Part shown: piece after piece, positions 50,887 to 58,658 of the stretch | Numbering within the stretch: position 1 is the first letter of the stretch | Layout of the letters: the number at the start of each line of letters is the position of its first letter | Assembly: GCF_003002095.1 (NCBI RefSeq) | Contig: NZ_PVZC01000008.1 | Location: 124,001-188,000, forward strand | Direction of reading: 5' to 3' | Source of the DNA: Allonocardiopsis opalescens | GTDB taxonomy: Bacteria > Actinomycetota > Actinomycetes > Streptosporangiales > Streptosporangiaceae | DNA length: 64,000 bases | Translations under genes and position numbers: made by a program | Notes under the pieces: generated by a model | Databases searched by the model: none | What the model was told of the DNA's origin: nothing | Seen by the model: only the letters and a program-made list of their open reading frames with translations

Positions 50887-51251
50887 CGCCGCTCGTCCGG
50901 CTCCGGCTCCGGAGCGGTGCCGCGCCGCCGGACCAGCCCGAAGACCAGCATGCCGACGCCCAGGGTGATGCCCACCCCGACCAGCCCGGACAGCCCGACC
51001 GACAGCCGTTCGTCCTCGACGCCGGCCACGCCGTAGTCGGCCAGCGGCGACTCGGCGAGGGCGTGGTCGTCGGCCGCCTCGATCAGCCCGGTGTCCTCGG
51101 CCACCCGTTCGAGCCCGTCAGGCGACGAACTCGCGTAGAAGCTCACCACCCCGGCCAGCAGCAGGGCGACCAGCACCGCCCCCAGGAAGAAGTTCCGCCC
51201 CAGGGGCCGCCGTGCGCCTCCCTCGACCGGATCCGCACCCTCACGCGCCAT
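50883..51251 (-). CDS. cbiN: PDGLE-domain protein, CbiN equivalent
   Basis: Protein of 122 residues. One helix near residues 19-41 ('NFFLGAVLVALLLAGVVSFY') is followed by 'ASSSPDGLERVAEDTG', the PDGLE motif of the small subunit, an extracytoplasmic loop, and a second helix ('GLVGVGITLGVGMLVFGLV', about 89-108). In nickel/cobalt ECF systems this protein helps load the metal onto CbiM. It overlaps cbiQ by 4 bp and follows cbiM by 64 bp. Confidence 0.88.
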   Translation of the reverse strand: MAREGADPVEGGARRPLGRNFFLGAVLVALLLAGVVSFYASSSPDGLERVAEDTGLIEAADDHALAESPLADYGVAGVEDERLSVGLSGLVGVGITLGVGMLVFGLVRRRGTAPEPEPDERR

Positions 51252-51315
51252 CGTTCACCCTCCACCGGGTCGAAACCACCGAGAAACCGGCCCGTGCCCG
51301 GGCCGGAGCGGGCGC

Positions 51316-52014
51316 TCAGGCGGCGCCGGCCGCCTCGCCGCCGCGCAGGGGCGCGGCGGCGCGCAGGTCCAGGCCGCGGGCGCCGTAGACCAGGTCGGGG
51401 CGGACCGCGACGACGGCCGCCACCGCGGCGGCGGTGATCAGCCCCTCGCCGATGCCGATCAGCACGTGCACGCCGCCCATGGCGGCGGTGAAGGTGCCGA
51501 GCGGGATGTCGACCGCGCCGCCGACCGCGAACAGCAGCACGAAGGCCAGCGCCGACGCGGGCACCGACACCAGGGCCGACACGAAGGCCGCCGCCGTCAC
51601 CGACGCCCGGCTCACGGGCAGCGTCCGCACCAGCAGCCGGAACAGCGGATAGGCGACCACGACCGTGACCAGTGCCATCGTCGTGACGTTCACGCCCAGC
51701 GCCGTCAGCCCGCCGTCGGCGAAGACCAGGGCTTGCACCAAGAGCACGATGGCCACCGCGAGCAGCCCCGCGTAGGGGCCGACCAGGATCGCGGCGAGCG
51801 CCCCGCCCAGCAGGTGCCCGCTGGTGCCGCCCGCCACCGGGAAGTTCAGCATCTGCGCCGCGAAGACGAAGGCCGCCACCAGCCCGGCCATCGGCGCGGC
51901 CCGCTCGTCCAGCTGCCGCCGGGCCCTGGGCACCGCGACGGCCACGCCGCCGACCGCCACCGCTCCGGCCGCCAGCGCGATCGGCCCCACAATGAATCCA
52001 TCCGGTGCGTGCAT
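51316..52014 (-). CDS. cbiM: Cobalt/nickel ECF transporter substrate-binding subunit CbiM
   Basis: Protein of 232 residues with six to seven membrane helices. The N-terminus 'MHAPDGFI' places the amino group and His2 as metal ligands, a hallmark of CbiM/NikM. 'QMLNFPVAGGTSGHLLGGALAAILVGP' provides the second metal-site His, and 'MGGVHVLIGIGEGLITAAAVA' is conserved. Nickel or cobalt cannot be separated by sequence alone. It is first of the leftward cbiMNQ genes; the ATPase is encoded at 41.7 kb. A site resembling a Nur box lies 71 bp upstream. Confidence 0.93.
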   Translation of the reverse strand: MHAPDGFIVGPIALAAGAVAVGGVAVAVPRARRQLDERAAPMAGLVAAFVFAAQMLNFPVAGGTSGHLLGGALAAILVGPYAGLLAVAIVLLVQALVFADGGLTALGVNVTTMALVTVVVAYPLFRLLVRTLPVSRASVTAAAFVSALVSVPASALAFVLLFAVGGAVDIPLGTFTAAMGGVHVLIGIGEGLITAAAVAAVVAVRPDLVYGARGLDLRAAAPLRGGEAAGAA

Positions 52015-52084
52015 CGGGACGCCTCCAGGGGAGAAGCAGCGCGAACACCGCGTTCGAGCCCGTTCAGGTTAAATCCGATCGCAC

Positions 52085-52101
52085 CTGCAAGCTAGTCGCA
52101 A
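52085..52101 (-). promoter_or_regulatory. Nur-box-like site upstream of cbiM
   Basis: On the minus strand TTGCGA-N5-TTGCAG (52085-52101) resembles the streptomycete nickel-uptake-regulator box TTGCAA-N5-TTGCAA (recalled from the literature), with 10 of 12 positions matching. No cobalamin riboswitch was recognised. Confidence 0.45.
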
Positions 52102-52306
52102 CTAGGTCACGACCGCCTACCGCCGCGGCGCCCGCCATCTCCTCCACGTGCCGCTTCGCAGGCGCCGGGCGGCCGCGCCGGACACCGGCGCCGTCCCCGT
52201 GTCCGCGCGCTCCACCGGGGAAGGACACCTTCGGTGCCGGACGCGCCGCCGCCGGCGGACCCGCCCGGCCGGACACCGCCGTGGGGGCGGCAGGAGGGAG
52301 CACACC

Positions 52307-52789
52307 GTGGACTTCGAACGGTCGGCGCTGCCGGGCATCGGCCTGCTGCACGTCTTGACCACCCGGCGCGGCCGCCGGATGGGCGTGATCTCGCACCGCA
52401 CCGGCCGGCGCGACATCGTCCTGTACGACGAGGACGACCCCGACAGCACCCACGCCACCATCGCCCTGGACGTCGACGAGGCCGACGCCGTGGCCGAACT
52501 GCTGGCCGCCTCGCACATCGTGGAGCGGCTGGCCGAGCTGGACCAGCAGGTGAGCGGCCTGGTGAGCGAGCGCATCCGGGTGCTGCCGGGCTCCCCCTAC
52601 GACGGCGCCACCCTCGGCGACACCCGCACCCGTACCCGCACCGGCGCCTCCATCGTCGCCGTGGTGCGCGACCGCGAGGTGCTGGCCAGCCCCGACCCCG
52701 CCTTCCGCTTCGCCGCCGAGGACGTGGTCGTGGTGATCGGCACCGCCGAGGGCACCGCGGCGGTGGCCCGGATCTTCGCGGACGGCTGA
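52307..52789 (+). CDS. Cation:proton antiporter regulatory subunit (KhtT-like, TrkA-C domain)
   Basis: Protein of 160 residues without membrane segments. The N-terminal half ('FERSALPGIGLLHVLTTRRGRRMGVISHRTGRRDIVLYDEDDPD', then 'IALDVDEADAVAELL') matches the KhtT N-domain; the C-terminal half ('ASIVAVVRDREVLASPDPAFRFAAEDVVVVIGTAEGTAAVARIF') is a TrkA-C (RCK_C) ligand-binding domain. KhtT gates a K+(NH4+)/H+ antiporter in response to cyclic di-AMP or pH. GTG 52307 follows GGAGGGAG. It is 4 bp before the antiporter gene. Confidence 0.9.
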   Translation: MDFERSALPGIGLLHVLTTRRGRRMGVISHRTGRRDIVLYDEDDPDSTHATIALDVDEADAVAELLAASHIVERLAELDQQVSGLVSERIRVLPGSPYDGATLGDTRTRTRTGASIVAVVRDREVLASPDPAFRFAAEDVVVVIGTAEGTAAVARIFADG

Positions 52790-52793
52790 GCCC

Positions 52794-53975
52794 GTGCACG
52801 GCGGCATGGGCCTGCTGCTCCTGGAGTTCGGCGGGCTGCTGCTCGGACTCGGCCTGGTGGGCACGGTCGCCGCGCGCTTCGGCATCTCCCCCATCCCGCT
52901 CTACCTGCTGGCCGGGCTCGCCTTCGGCGAGGGCGGGCTGCTGCCGCTGTCCACCAGCGAGGAGTTCGTCGCGACCGGCGCCGAGATCGGCGTCATCCTG
53001 CTGCTGCTCATCCTGGGCCTGGAGTACTCGGCCGAGGAGCTGGTGGCCGGACTGCGCCGCTCGGCACCGGTCGGCCTGCTGGACCTGGTGCTCAACGCCA
53101 CCCCGGGCGCCGCCTTCGCGCTGCTCCTGGGCTGGGGGCCGGTGGCGGCCGTGGTGCTGGGCGGCGTCACCTACGCCACCTCGTCGGGCATCACGGCCAA
53201 GCTGCTGAGCGACCTCGGCTGGCTGGGCAACCGCGAGAGCCCGACGGTGCTGTCCATCCTGGTCATCGAGGACCTGGCGATGGCGGTCTACCTGCCGATC
53301 CTGACCACGGTGCTGGCCGCGGCCGGGGTCGTGTCGGGCGCGATCAGCCTGGGGCTCGCGGTGGCGGCGGTCGCGCTGGTGCTGCTCGGCGCGCTGCGCT
53401 TCGGCCGGCACATCGAGCGCTTCGTCGCCTCGCCCAACGAGGAGGTGCTGCTGCTGAAGGTGCTCGGCCTGGCCATCCTGGTGGCCGGGCTCGCGCACCA
53501 GCTGCACGTGTCGGCGGCCGTCGGCGCCTTCCTGGTCGGCATCGCCCTGTCGGAGCCGCTGGCGGCCAGCGCCAGGCAGCTGCTCGAACCGCTGCGCGAC
53601 CTGTTCGCCGCCGTCTTCTTCGTCTTCTTCGGCCTGCAGACCGACCCGGGCGACTTCGCGCCGGTGGCCGCCCTCGCCGCGCTGCTGGCCGTCATCGGCA
53701 TCGCCACCAAACTGGTGACCGGCTACATCGCCGCCCGCAGCGCGGGCGCCGGGCGCCTCGGCGGCGCCCGCGCGGGCGCCGCGCTCATCCCCAGGGGCGA
53801 GTTCAGCATTGTGGTGGCCGGCCTGGCGGTGGCCGCCGGGGTCGACTCCGACCTGGCCACCCTGGCCGTCGCCTACGTGCTGATCGTCGCGGTCGTCGGC
53901 CCGCTGGCCGCCCGGCTGGTCGAACCGCTCCTCGGCCCCCGGCTCCGCCCCAAGCGCCCCCCAGCACCGGCCTAG
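52794..53975 (+). CDS. CPA2-family cation:proton antiporter (KhtU-like)
   Basis: Protein of 393 residues with about 12 hydrophobic segments. 'ISPIPLYLLAGLAFGEGGLLPL', 'LLLLILGLEYSAEEL', 'TYATSSGITAKLLSDLGWLGNRESPTVLSILVIEDLAMAVYLPI' and 'SAAVGAFLVGIALSEPLA' are typical of Kef/KhtU antiporters; the acidic pair in 'VIEDLAM' lies at the ion site. The RCK domain is not fused but supplied by the preceding gene. It exchanges K+ or Na+ for protons at the membrane. GTG 52794 is close to the previous stop; ATG 52806 is an alternative. Confidence 0.92.
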   Translation: MHGGMGLLLLEFGGLLLGLGLVGTVAARFGISPIPLYLLAGLAFGEGGLLPLSTSEEFVATGAEIGVILLLLILGLEYSAEELVAGLRRSAPVGLLDLVLNATPGAAFALLLGWGPVAAVVLGGVTYATSSGITAKLLSDLGWLGNRESPTVLSILVIEDLAMAVYLPILTTVLAAAGVVSGAISLGLAVAAVALVLLGALRFGRHIERFVASPNEEVLLLKVLGLAILVAGLAHQLHVSAAVGAFLVGIALSEPLAASARQLLEPLRDLFAAVFFVFFGLQTDPGDFAPVAALAALLAVIGIATKLVTGYIAARSAGAGRLGGARAGAALIPRGEFSIVVAGLAVAAGVDSDLATLAVAYVLIVAVVGPLAARLVEPLLGPRLRPKRPPAPA

Positions 53976-54029
53976 CCGGCGGTCGGACGGCCATCGCGGG
54001 CCGGGTAGGGCACGGCGTGCCTCGGGTGC

Positions 54030-54551
54030 TCAGCCCGTCCGCCGCGGCAGCTCGTGCAGCCGGACCTCCGTCAGCGCACCATTGCCGGCCGTCGCCGTCA
54101 GGTAGGTGGCATGGGGCTGGCGGCGGCGGTCGGTGGGCGAGCCCGGGTTGAGCAGGCGCAGCCCGCCGGGCGCCGTGGTGTCCCACGGGATGTGCGAGTG
54201 GCCGAACACGAGCACGTCGGTGTCGGGGAAGCGCTGCTCGCACCGGTGCTCGCGGCCCTTGGCCGGGCCGGTCTCGTGCACGACGGCGAAGCGCAGCCCG
54301 CCCAGCTCCACCCGGGCCACCTCCGGCAGCCGCTCGCGCAGCGGCGGCCCGTCGTTGTTGCCGTAGACACCGACGAGCCGCCGCGACCGCTTCTGGAGGG
54401 CGAGCAGGGCGGGCAGTTCGCACCAGTCGCCGGCGTGGATCACCACGTCGGCGCGCTCGACCGCCGCCCACACCGGCTCGGGCAGTTCGCGGGCGCGGGT
54501 GGGCAGGTGGGTGTCGGAGATGATCACGAGGCGCTGCGGCTGGGAGTCCAC
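54030..54551 (-). CDS. YfcE/MJ0936-type metallophosphoesterase
   Basis: Protein of 173 residues. The metal-binding motifs are all present: 'LVIISDTHLP' (DxH), 'VVIHAGDWC' (GD), 'VYGNNDGP' (GNxD in place of GNHD, usual for this branch), 'FAVVHETG' and 'VLVFGHSHIP' (GHxH). Members cleave phosphodiesters or phosphomonoesters; physiological substrates are mostly unknown. I chose GTG 54551 just before the first strand; GTG codons nine codons upstream are alternatives. It follows another metallophosphoesterase gene by 91 bp. Confidence 0.88.
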   Translation of the reverse strand: MDSQPQRLVIISDTHLPTRARELPEPVWAAVERADVVIHAGDWCELPALLALQKRSRRLVGVYGNNDGPPLRERLPEVARVELGGLRFAVVHETGPAKGREHRCEQRFPDTDVLVFGHSHIPWDTTAPGGLRLLNPGSPTDRRRQPHATYLTATAGNGALTEVRLHELPRRTG

Positions 54552-54642
54552 GGCTCGATGCTGCCCGATCACCACCACCGCAACCGGCGCGGCACCGATC
54601 GGCCGTCACCCCGCGCGCCTCAGGGCCGGAGGGGTCCGGCGG

Positions 54643-55374
54643 TCAGCAGCCCTCGGTGTCCGCCCCGCCCAGGCAGTACACCGCGTACGCGCGGCCGAGC
54701 ACGGGCAGGGCGACATTGCGCACCGGCACCCCGCCGGGGGTGGCGCCCTTCTCGCAGCCCAGGTGGGCGTGGCCGTGCACGGCCAGTTCCGCGCCGCCCT
54801 CGTCCACCGCCTCGGCCAGCAGGTAGCTGCCGAGGAAGGGGAAGATCTCCGGCGGCTCGCCCTCCAGGGTCTCCTCGTCGGGCGAGTAGTGCGTCAGCGC
54901 CACCTTGTGGTCGGCGTCCAGCCCCTTCAGGGCCTCGCGCAGCGCCGCCGCCACGTCCTTGGTGTGCCGGACGAAGGCCTTCATCTCCGGCTCGCCGAAC
55001 TCCGAGGCGCACCGGCCGGCGAAGCCGCCGCCGAAGCCCTTGACGCCGGCGATGCCGAGACGGCCGCCCGGGCAGTCCACCACCACGCCCTCGCCCTCCA
55101 GCGGGACCACCCCCGCCTCCCGCAGGCTCGCGGTGATGCGCTCCTGCTGGTCGGAGTGGTAGTCGTGGTTGCCGAGCACGGCGATGACCGGCAGGCCGAG
55201 GTCGGCGATCTCGCCCGCGACGATATCGCCCTCCTCCTCGGTGCCGTGCTGGGTGAGGTCGCCGGCGAGCAGCAGCACGTCGGCCCGCTCGGCGATGCCG
55301 CGCAGCCGCGGACGGTACCGCCCCCTCAGCTCGGGGCCGAGATGGATGTCGCCGACGGCGGCCACCCGGATCAT
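54643..55374 (-). CDS. Metallophosphoesterase
   Basis: Protein of 243 residues. Conserved motifs are 'VAAVGDIHLGPE' (DxH), 'VLLLAGDLTQHG' (GD), 'VIAVLGNHDYH' (GNHD), 'KVALTHYSP' and 'LAVHGHAHLG' (GHAH), so the dimetal site is complete. An insertion 'GVKGFGGGFAG' suggests the calcineurin-like branch found with BON proteins. ATG 55374 has AGGAGG seven bases upstream, inside the end of the BON gene, whose TGA shares a base with the ATG. Coupled translation is likely. Confidence 0.9.
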   Translation of the reverse strand: MIRVAAVGDIHLGPELRGRYRPRLRGIAERADVLLLAGDLTQHGTEEEGDIVAGEIADLGLPVIAVLGNHDYHSDQQERITASLREAGVVPLEGEGVVVDCPGGRLGIAGVKGFGGGFAGRCASEFGEPEMKAFVRHTKDVAAALREALKGLDADHKVALTHYSPDEETLEGEPPEIFPFLGSYLLAEAVDEGGAELAVHGHAHLGCEKGATPGGVPVRNVALPVLGRAYAVYCLGGADTEGC

Positions 55375-55649
55375 CACAGCACCTCCTCGGGGCCCGGCGC
55401 TCCCAGCTCGGTCACCTGGACGCGCGAGCGGATCTCGCAGTCCGGCACCGCCTCCCTGGCCACGGCCAGCAGGTGCTCGACCCGGCCCTCGCCGGTGACC
55501 GCGCCCTCCAGCCAGATGACGCCGTCCTCGTAGACCACCTGGACGGCCAGTTCGGCGGTGCGGCCGTCCTCAGCCAGCCGCTGCCGGATGTGGGCCACCG
55601 CGTAGGGATCCTCGGTCCCCGCCGTCCCGGGACGCGCTCCGCCGCTCAT
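55374..55649 (-). CDS. BON domain protein
   Basis: Protein of 91 residues. 'VAHIRQRLAEDGRTAELAVQVVYEDGVIWLEGAVTGEGRVEHLLAVAREAVPDCEIRSRVQV' has the alpha-beta pattern and conserved Gly of the BON fold, often linked to membranes or phospholipids. There is no signal peptide, so it is probably cytoplasmic. ATG 55649 is six bases after GGAGGA. The gene overlaps the upstream nucleotidyltransferase gene by 80 bp in a different frame and the metallophosphoesterase by one base. Confidence 0.82.
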   Translation of the reverse strand: MSGGARPGTAGTEDPYAVAHIRQRLAEDGRTAELAVQVVYEDGVIWLEGAVTGEGRVEHLLAVAREAVPDCEIRSRVQVTELGAPGPEEVL

Positions 55650-56232
55650 CGTCGTCCTCCGTCCACTCGGGTACCTCGTCGGCCGACACCAGGTTCAGCC
55701 GCCGCGCCAGCTCCAGGAACACCTGCGCGTACGGGGACAGCCGGGTCTCCTCGGCCACCCGCGGCCAGTCCACCTGCTCGCGAATCGCGCGCACGATCGC
55801 CAGCAGCGGCCCGAAGTCGCAGGCGTGCTCGCCCAGCGCCAGCAGTTTGAAGATGATCAGGTCGGTGGCGCCCAGCACCGGCATGGAGACCGACGCCACC
55901 TCGATCCAGTCGCTTCCGGCCAGCAGTTCGGGGGTCACGGGGCGGCCGGCCAGCCGGTGGATCAGGTCGACCTGCCGGTCCTCGTCGTACACCTTGACCA
56001 GCCAGTCCTCGGGCGGGTCGCGGAAGTCCAGGCCGACGGCGGTCAGCGCCGCGACCGCCGCGTCGACGTCGGACTCGCAGACGCCGAGGTCGACATCGTT
56101 GTCGGAAGGAGGCGCCCCACGCGCGTATCCGGCGAAACTGCCCACGACGGCGAAGGGCACCTCCGCCGCCTTCATCGCGCCGACCACCAGTTTCAGGGTC
56201 TCGATCAGCTCGGCTCTCGGGTCCGTCTCCAT
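55570..56232 (-). CDS. Nucleotidyltransferase-fold protein
   Basis: Protein of 220 residues. 'KAAEVPFAVVGSFAGYARGAPPSDNDVDLGV' shows the Pol-beta nucleotidyltransferase core: the GSxA helix and the paired carboxylates DNDVDL that bind metal. 'DRQVDLIHRLAG' provides the third acidic residue. This resembles AbiEii/MNT-like or aminoglycoside-nucleotidyltransferase-like proteins; partner toxin genes of the HEPN type were not seen. The C-terminal 27 codons overlap the BON gene. ATG 56232 is the best start; an extended frame reaches 56265. It heads a leftward group of four genes ending at 54030. Confidence 0.82.
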   Translation of the reverse strand: METDPRAELIETLKLVVGAMKAAEVPFAVVGSFAGYARGAPPSDNDVDLGVCESDVDAAVAALTAVGLDFRDPPEDWLVKVYDEDRQVDLIHRLAGRPVTPELLAGSDWIEVASVSMPVLGATDLIIFKLLALGEHACDFGPLLAIVRAIREQVDWPRVAEETRLSPYAQVFLELARRLNLVSADEVPEWTEDDDERRSASRDGGDRGSLRGGPHPAAAG

Positions 56233-56345
56233 GGCTCGCGGCCTACCCGCGAGCCCCGGGGCCAATCGCCGCCCGGCGGCGCCCCGCGGCCCGGCGGCGC
56301 AGGGCCTGCGGCCTGACCAGCCCTTCGAGCGGCGGGTCCGCCGGG

Positions 56346-57110
56346 TCAGTACATGACGTGCTTGCCGCCGTCGACGATGAGCGCCTCACCGGTCACCATG
56401 TCCATCCGGGCCAGCCCCAGCACGACCTCGGCGACCTGCTCGGGCGTCGAGGTGCGGCGCAGCGGCACGGAGGCGCGCTCGGCCGCGCTGCGCTCGGCGA
56501 AGCCCTGCTCTCCGTGCAGCTGCGTCTGCCAGCGGGTGGCGACGGTGCCGGGCGCGACCGCGTTCACCCGCACCTCGGGGCCGAGCGCGGCGGCCAGGTT
56601 CCGGGTGAGCTGCGACAGCGCCGCCTTGCTGACCCCGTAGGCGATCGAGGAGCCCCCGGCCCGGTAGGCGGAGATGGACGACACGTTCACCACGGCGCCG
56701 CCCGCGGCGCGCAGCGCCGGGGCGAAGGCGCGCACGCAGCGGAAGGCGCCGAGCAGGTTCACGTCCAGCACCTCGCGCCAGATGTCGTCGGTGAGCCCGT
56801 CCAGGTCCTCGTGCCCGACGGCCCGGGTGGTGCCGGCGTTGTTGACCAGCACGTCGACCCGGCCGAAGCGCTCCAGTACGGTGGCGGCCAGCTCGCGCAC
56901 CTGCGCGTCGTCGGCGACGTCGGCCCGCACCGCCAGCCCGGTGCCGCCCGCCGCGCCGGCCTCGGCCGCCACCCGCTCGGCCTCCTCCGCCGACCGGGCG
57001 TACACCGCGACGACCCCGGCCGCGCCGGCGCGGGCCGCGGCCCGGCACACGGCCGCCCCGATCCCGGTCGCCCCGCCGGTCACCACCACGACCCTGCCGT
57101 TGAGCTCCAC
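56346..57110 (-). CDS. Short-chain dehydrogenase/reductase
   Basis: Protein of 254 residues, classical SDR. Cofactor motif 'VVVVTGGATGIGAAV' (TGxxxGxG), 'VLVNNAGTT' (NNAG), catalytic Ser in 'VVNVSSISAYRAGG' and 'YGVSKAALSQLTR' (YxxxK), 'NAVAPGTVATRW'. GTG 57110 has AGGGAG upstream. It is the last of a four-gene leftward operon with a UxuB-like enzyme, a transporter and an Ldh-type reductase, so it probably oxidises or reduces a sugar acid or polyol. The exact substrate cannot be read. Confidence 0.92.
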   Translation of the reverse strand: MELNGRVVVVTGGATGIGAAVCRAAARAGAAGVVAVYARSAEEAERVAAEAGAAGGTGLAVRADVADDAQVRELAATVLERFGRVDVLVNNAGTTRAVGHEDLDGLTDDIWREVLDVNLLGAFRCVRAFAPALRAAGGAVVNVSSISAYRAGGSSIAYGVSKAALSQLTRNLAAALGPEVRVNAVAPGTVATRWQTQLHGEQGFAERSAAERASVPLRRTSTPEQVAEVVLGLARMDMVTGEALIVDGGKHVMY

Positions 57111-57148
57111 GTTCCGCTCCCTGTCGGTGTTCGTCCCCGCCGCCCGCC

Positions 57149-58624
57149 TCAGTCGGCGGCGGCCTCCAGCGTGGCCAGCGGCCCGTCGGCCGCCAGCCGG
57201 GCCAGCGCCTCGGCCACCAGGCCGCGCAGGTCGGCGCCGCTGCCGTCCGGCCCGAGGCCGGGGACGCGGCGGGCGACCGCGTCGACGACCGCGTGCGGGC
57301 CGTCGAGTCCGGCCACCTCGCGGCAGATGGCCGCGGTGCGCGCGTCGGGCTCCCCCAGCAGCTCGGGGCGGGCGTGCAGCAGCCGCACCCAGGCGGCGAG
57401 CGCCACCGCGAGCAGCCGCGGCTCCTGCCCGGCGGCCAGCAGCTCCCGCCCGGGTTCCAGCAGCCGCTGCGGCAGCTTGACCGGCCCGTCGGCGGCGATC
57501 TGGGCCAGCCGGTGCTCGATCCTGGGGTTGGCGAAGCGGTCCAGCAGCGCGTCCACCTGGTGTGCGGCCGGCTCGGTGCCCAGCGGGCGCAGGCCGGCGC
57601 CCAGCTCCCCGATGAGCAGCGCGCGCAGGTAGCGGCGGAGGGCGGGATGGCAGGCCGCCTCCGCCACCGTGCGCAGGCCCAGCAGGGTGCCGAGGTAGGC
57701 CAGCGCGGAGTGGCCGCCGTTGACCAGCCGCAGCTTGGCCGCCTGGTGCGGCCCGATCGCGTCGACCAGCTCCACCCCCACGGCGTCCCAGGCGGGGCGC
57801 GGACCGGCGAAGTCGTCCTCGATGATCCAGCGCCGGTGCGGCTCGGCCACCACGGCCGCCTCGTCGGTGAGCTGGATCGCGTCGGCGACGGCCGCGAGGT
57901 CGCGCGGGGTGGTCGCGGGCACGATCTGGTCGACCACGGTGGACGGGAAGCGCACCGACGCGCCGATCCAGGCGTCCAGCGGCCCGCCGGTGCCCGGCGG
58001 CAGCCGCGCGCAGTAGTCGGCCACCAGTCGCCGCAGCAGCCGGCCGTTGTCGGGGAGGTTGTCGCAGCACACCACCGTCAGCGGCGCGCCCTCTCCCCGG
58101 CTGCGGGCCAGCAGCCCCGACACCAGCTGGCCGAGCGCCGTGTGCGGCGGGCGCCCGGCCAGGTCGGCGGCGGTGTCGGGGTCGTCGCCGGCGAGCCGCC
58201 CGGTGGCCGGGTCGTGCCGGTAGCCGGCCTCGGTGACGGTCAGCGTGACGACGTGCGTGCTCGGTGCCGCGATCAGCGCGTCCAGCCGCTCGGGCTCGTC
58301 GCGGGCGGCCAGCGCGTCGCGGACCGCGCCGACCAGCCGCACCTGGTCCTCGCCCCGGTGCCGCTCCAGCACCGTGAACAGCCCGTCCTGCCTGCGCAGC
58401 CGCTCGACGGTGCCGCGCCCGCGCGGCGAGACCGCGCAGATGGCCCAGTCGCCCGGCTCGGCCTCCATGGCCAGCTGGGTGAACACGGCCTGGTGCGCCC
58501 GGTGGAAGGCGCCGGCGCCCAGGTGCACGATCCCCACGCCGACGTCGGGGCGCGGCAGCGAGCGCGCCACCCACGGGTGGGTCGCGGCCAGCGTGCGGCG
58601 GTCGAGTCGCGGTGCGGCGGTCAT
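57149..58624 (-). CDS. uxuB: Mannitol dehydrogenase family: D-mannonate/fructuronate (UxuB-like) oxidoreductase
   Basis: Protein of 491 residues, the family length. 'GVGIVHLGAGAFHRAHQAVFT' is the NAD-binding start, 'VVTLTVTEAGY' and 'LTVVCCDNLPDNGRLL' are conserved, and 'KLRLVNGGHSALAYLG' (KxxxxNxxH) forms the active site. The family reduces fructuronate to mannonate, tagaturonate to altronate, or oxidises mannitol/arabinitol. Neighbours point to uronates released from pectin. ATG 58624 follows the MHS transporter by 34 bp, and the SDR follows by 38 bp. Confidence 0.9.
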   Translation of the reverse strand: MTAAPRLDRRTLAATHPWVARSLPRPDVGVGIVHLGAGAFHRAHQAVFTQLAMEAEPGDWAICAVSPRGRGTVERLRRQDGLFTVLERHRGEDQVRLVGAVRDALAARDEPERLDALIAAPSTHVVTLTVTEAGYRHDPATGRLAGDDPDTAADLAGRPPHTALGQLVSGLLARSRGEGAPLTVVCCDNLPDNGRLLRRLVADYCARLPPGTGGPLDAWIGASVRFPSTVVDQIVPATTPRDLAAVADAIQLTDEAAVVAEPHRRWIIEDDFAGPRPAWDAVGVELVDAIGPHQAAKLRLVNGGHSALAYLGTLLGLRTVAEAACHPALRRYLRALLIGELGAGLRPLGTEPAAHQVDALLDRFANPRIEHRLAQIAADGPVKLPQRLLEPGRELLAAGQEPRLLAVALAAWVRLLHARPELLGEPDARTAAICREVAGLDGPHAVVDAVARRVPGLGPDGSGADLRGLVAEALARLAADGPLATLEAAAD

Positions 58625-58658
58625 CGGGCGTCGGTCCTTCCGGTCGGCGTGGGTGGGC

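Noticed and set aside
52015-52306. Cobalamin riboswitch upstream of cbiM
   Set aside because: I looked for the conserved B12-box and found no match; the only candidate signal is the Nur-box-like repeat.
55570-56265. MNT/HEPN toxin-antitoxin pair
   Set aside because: The nucleotidyltransferase fold is present, but the neighbouring BON and phosphoesterase genes do not resemble HEPN toxins.
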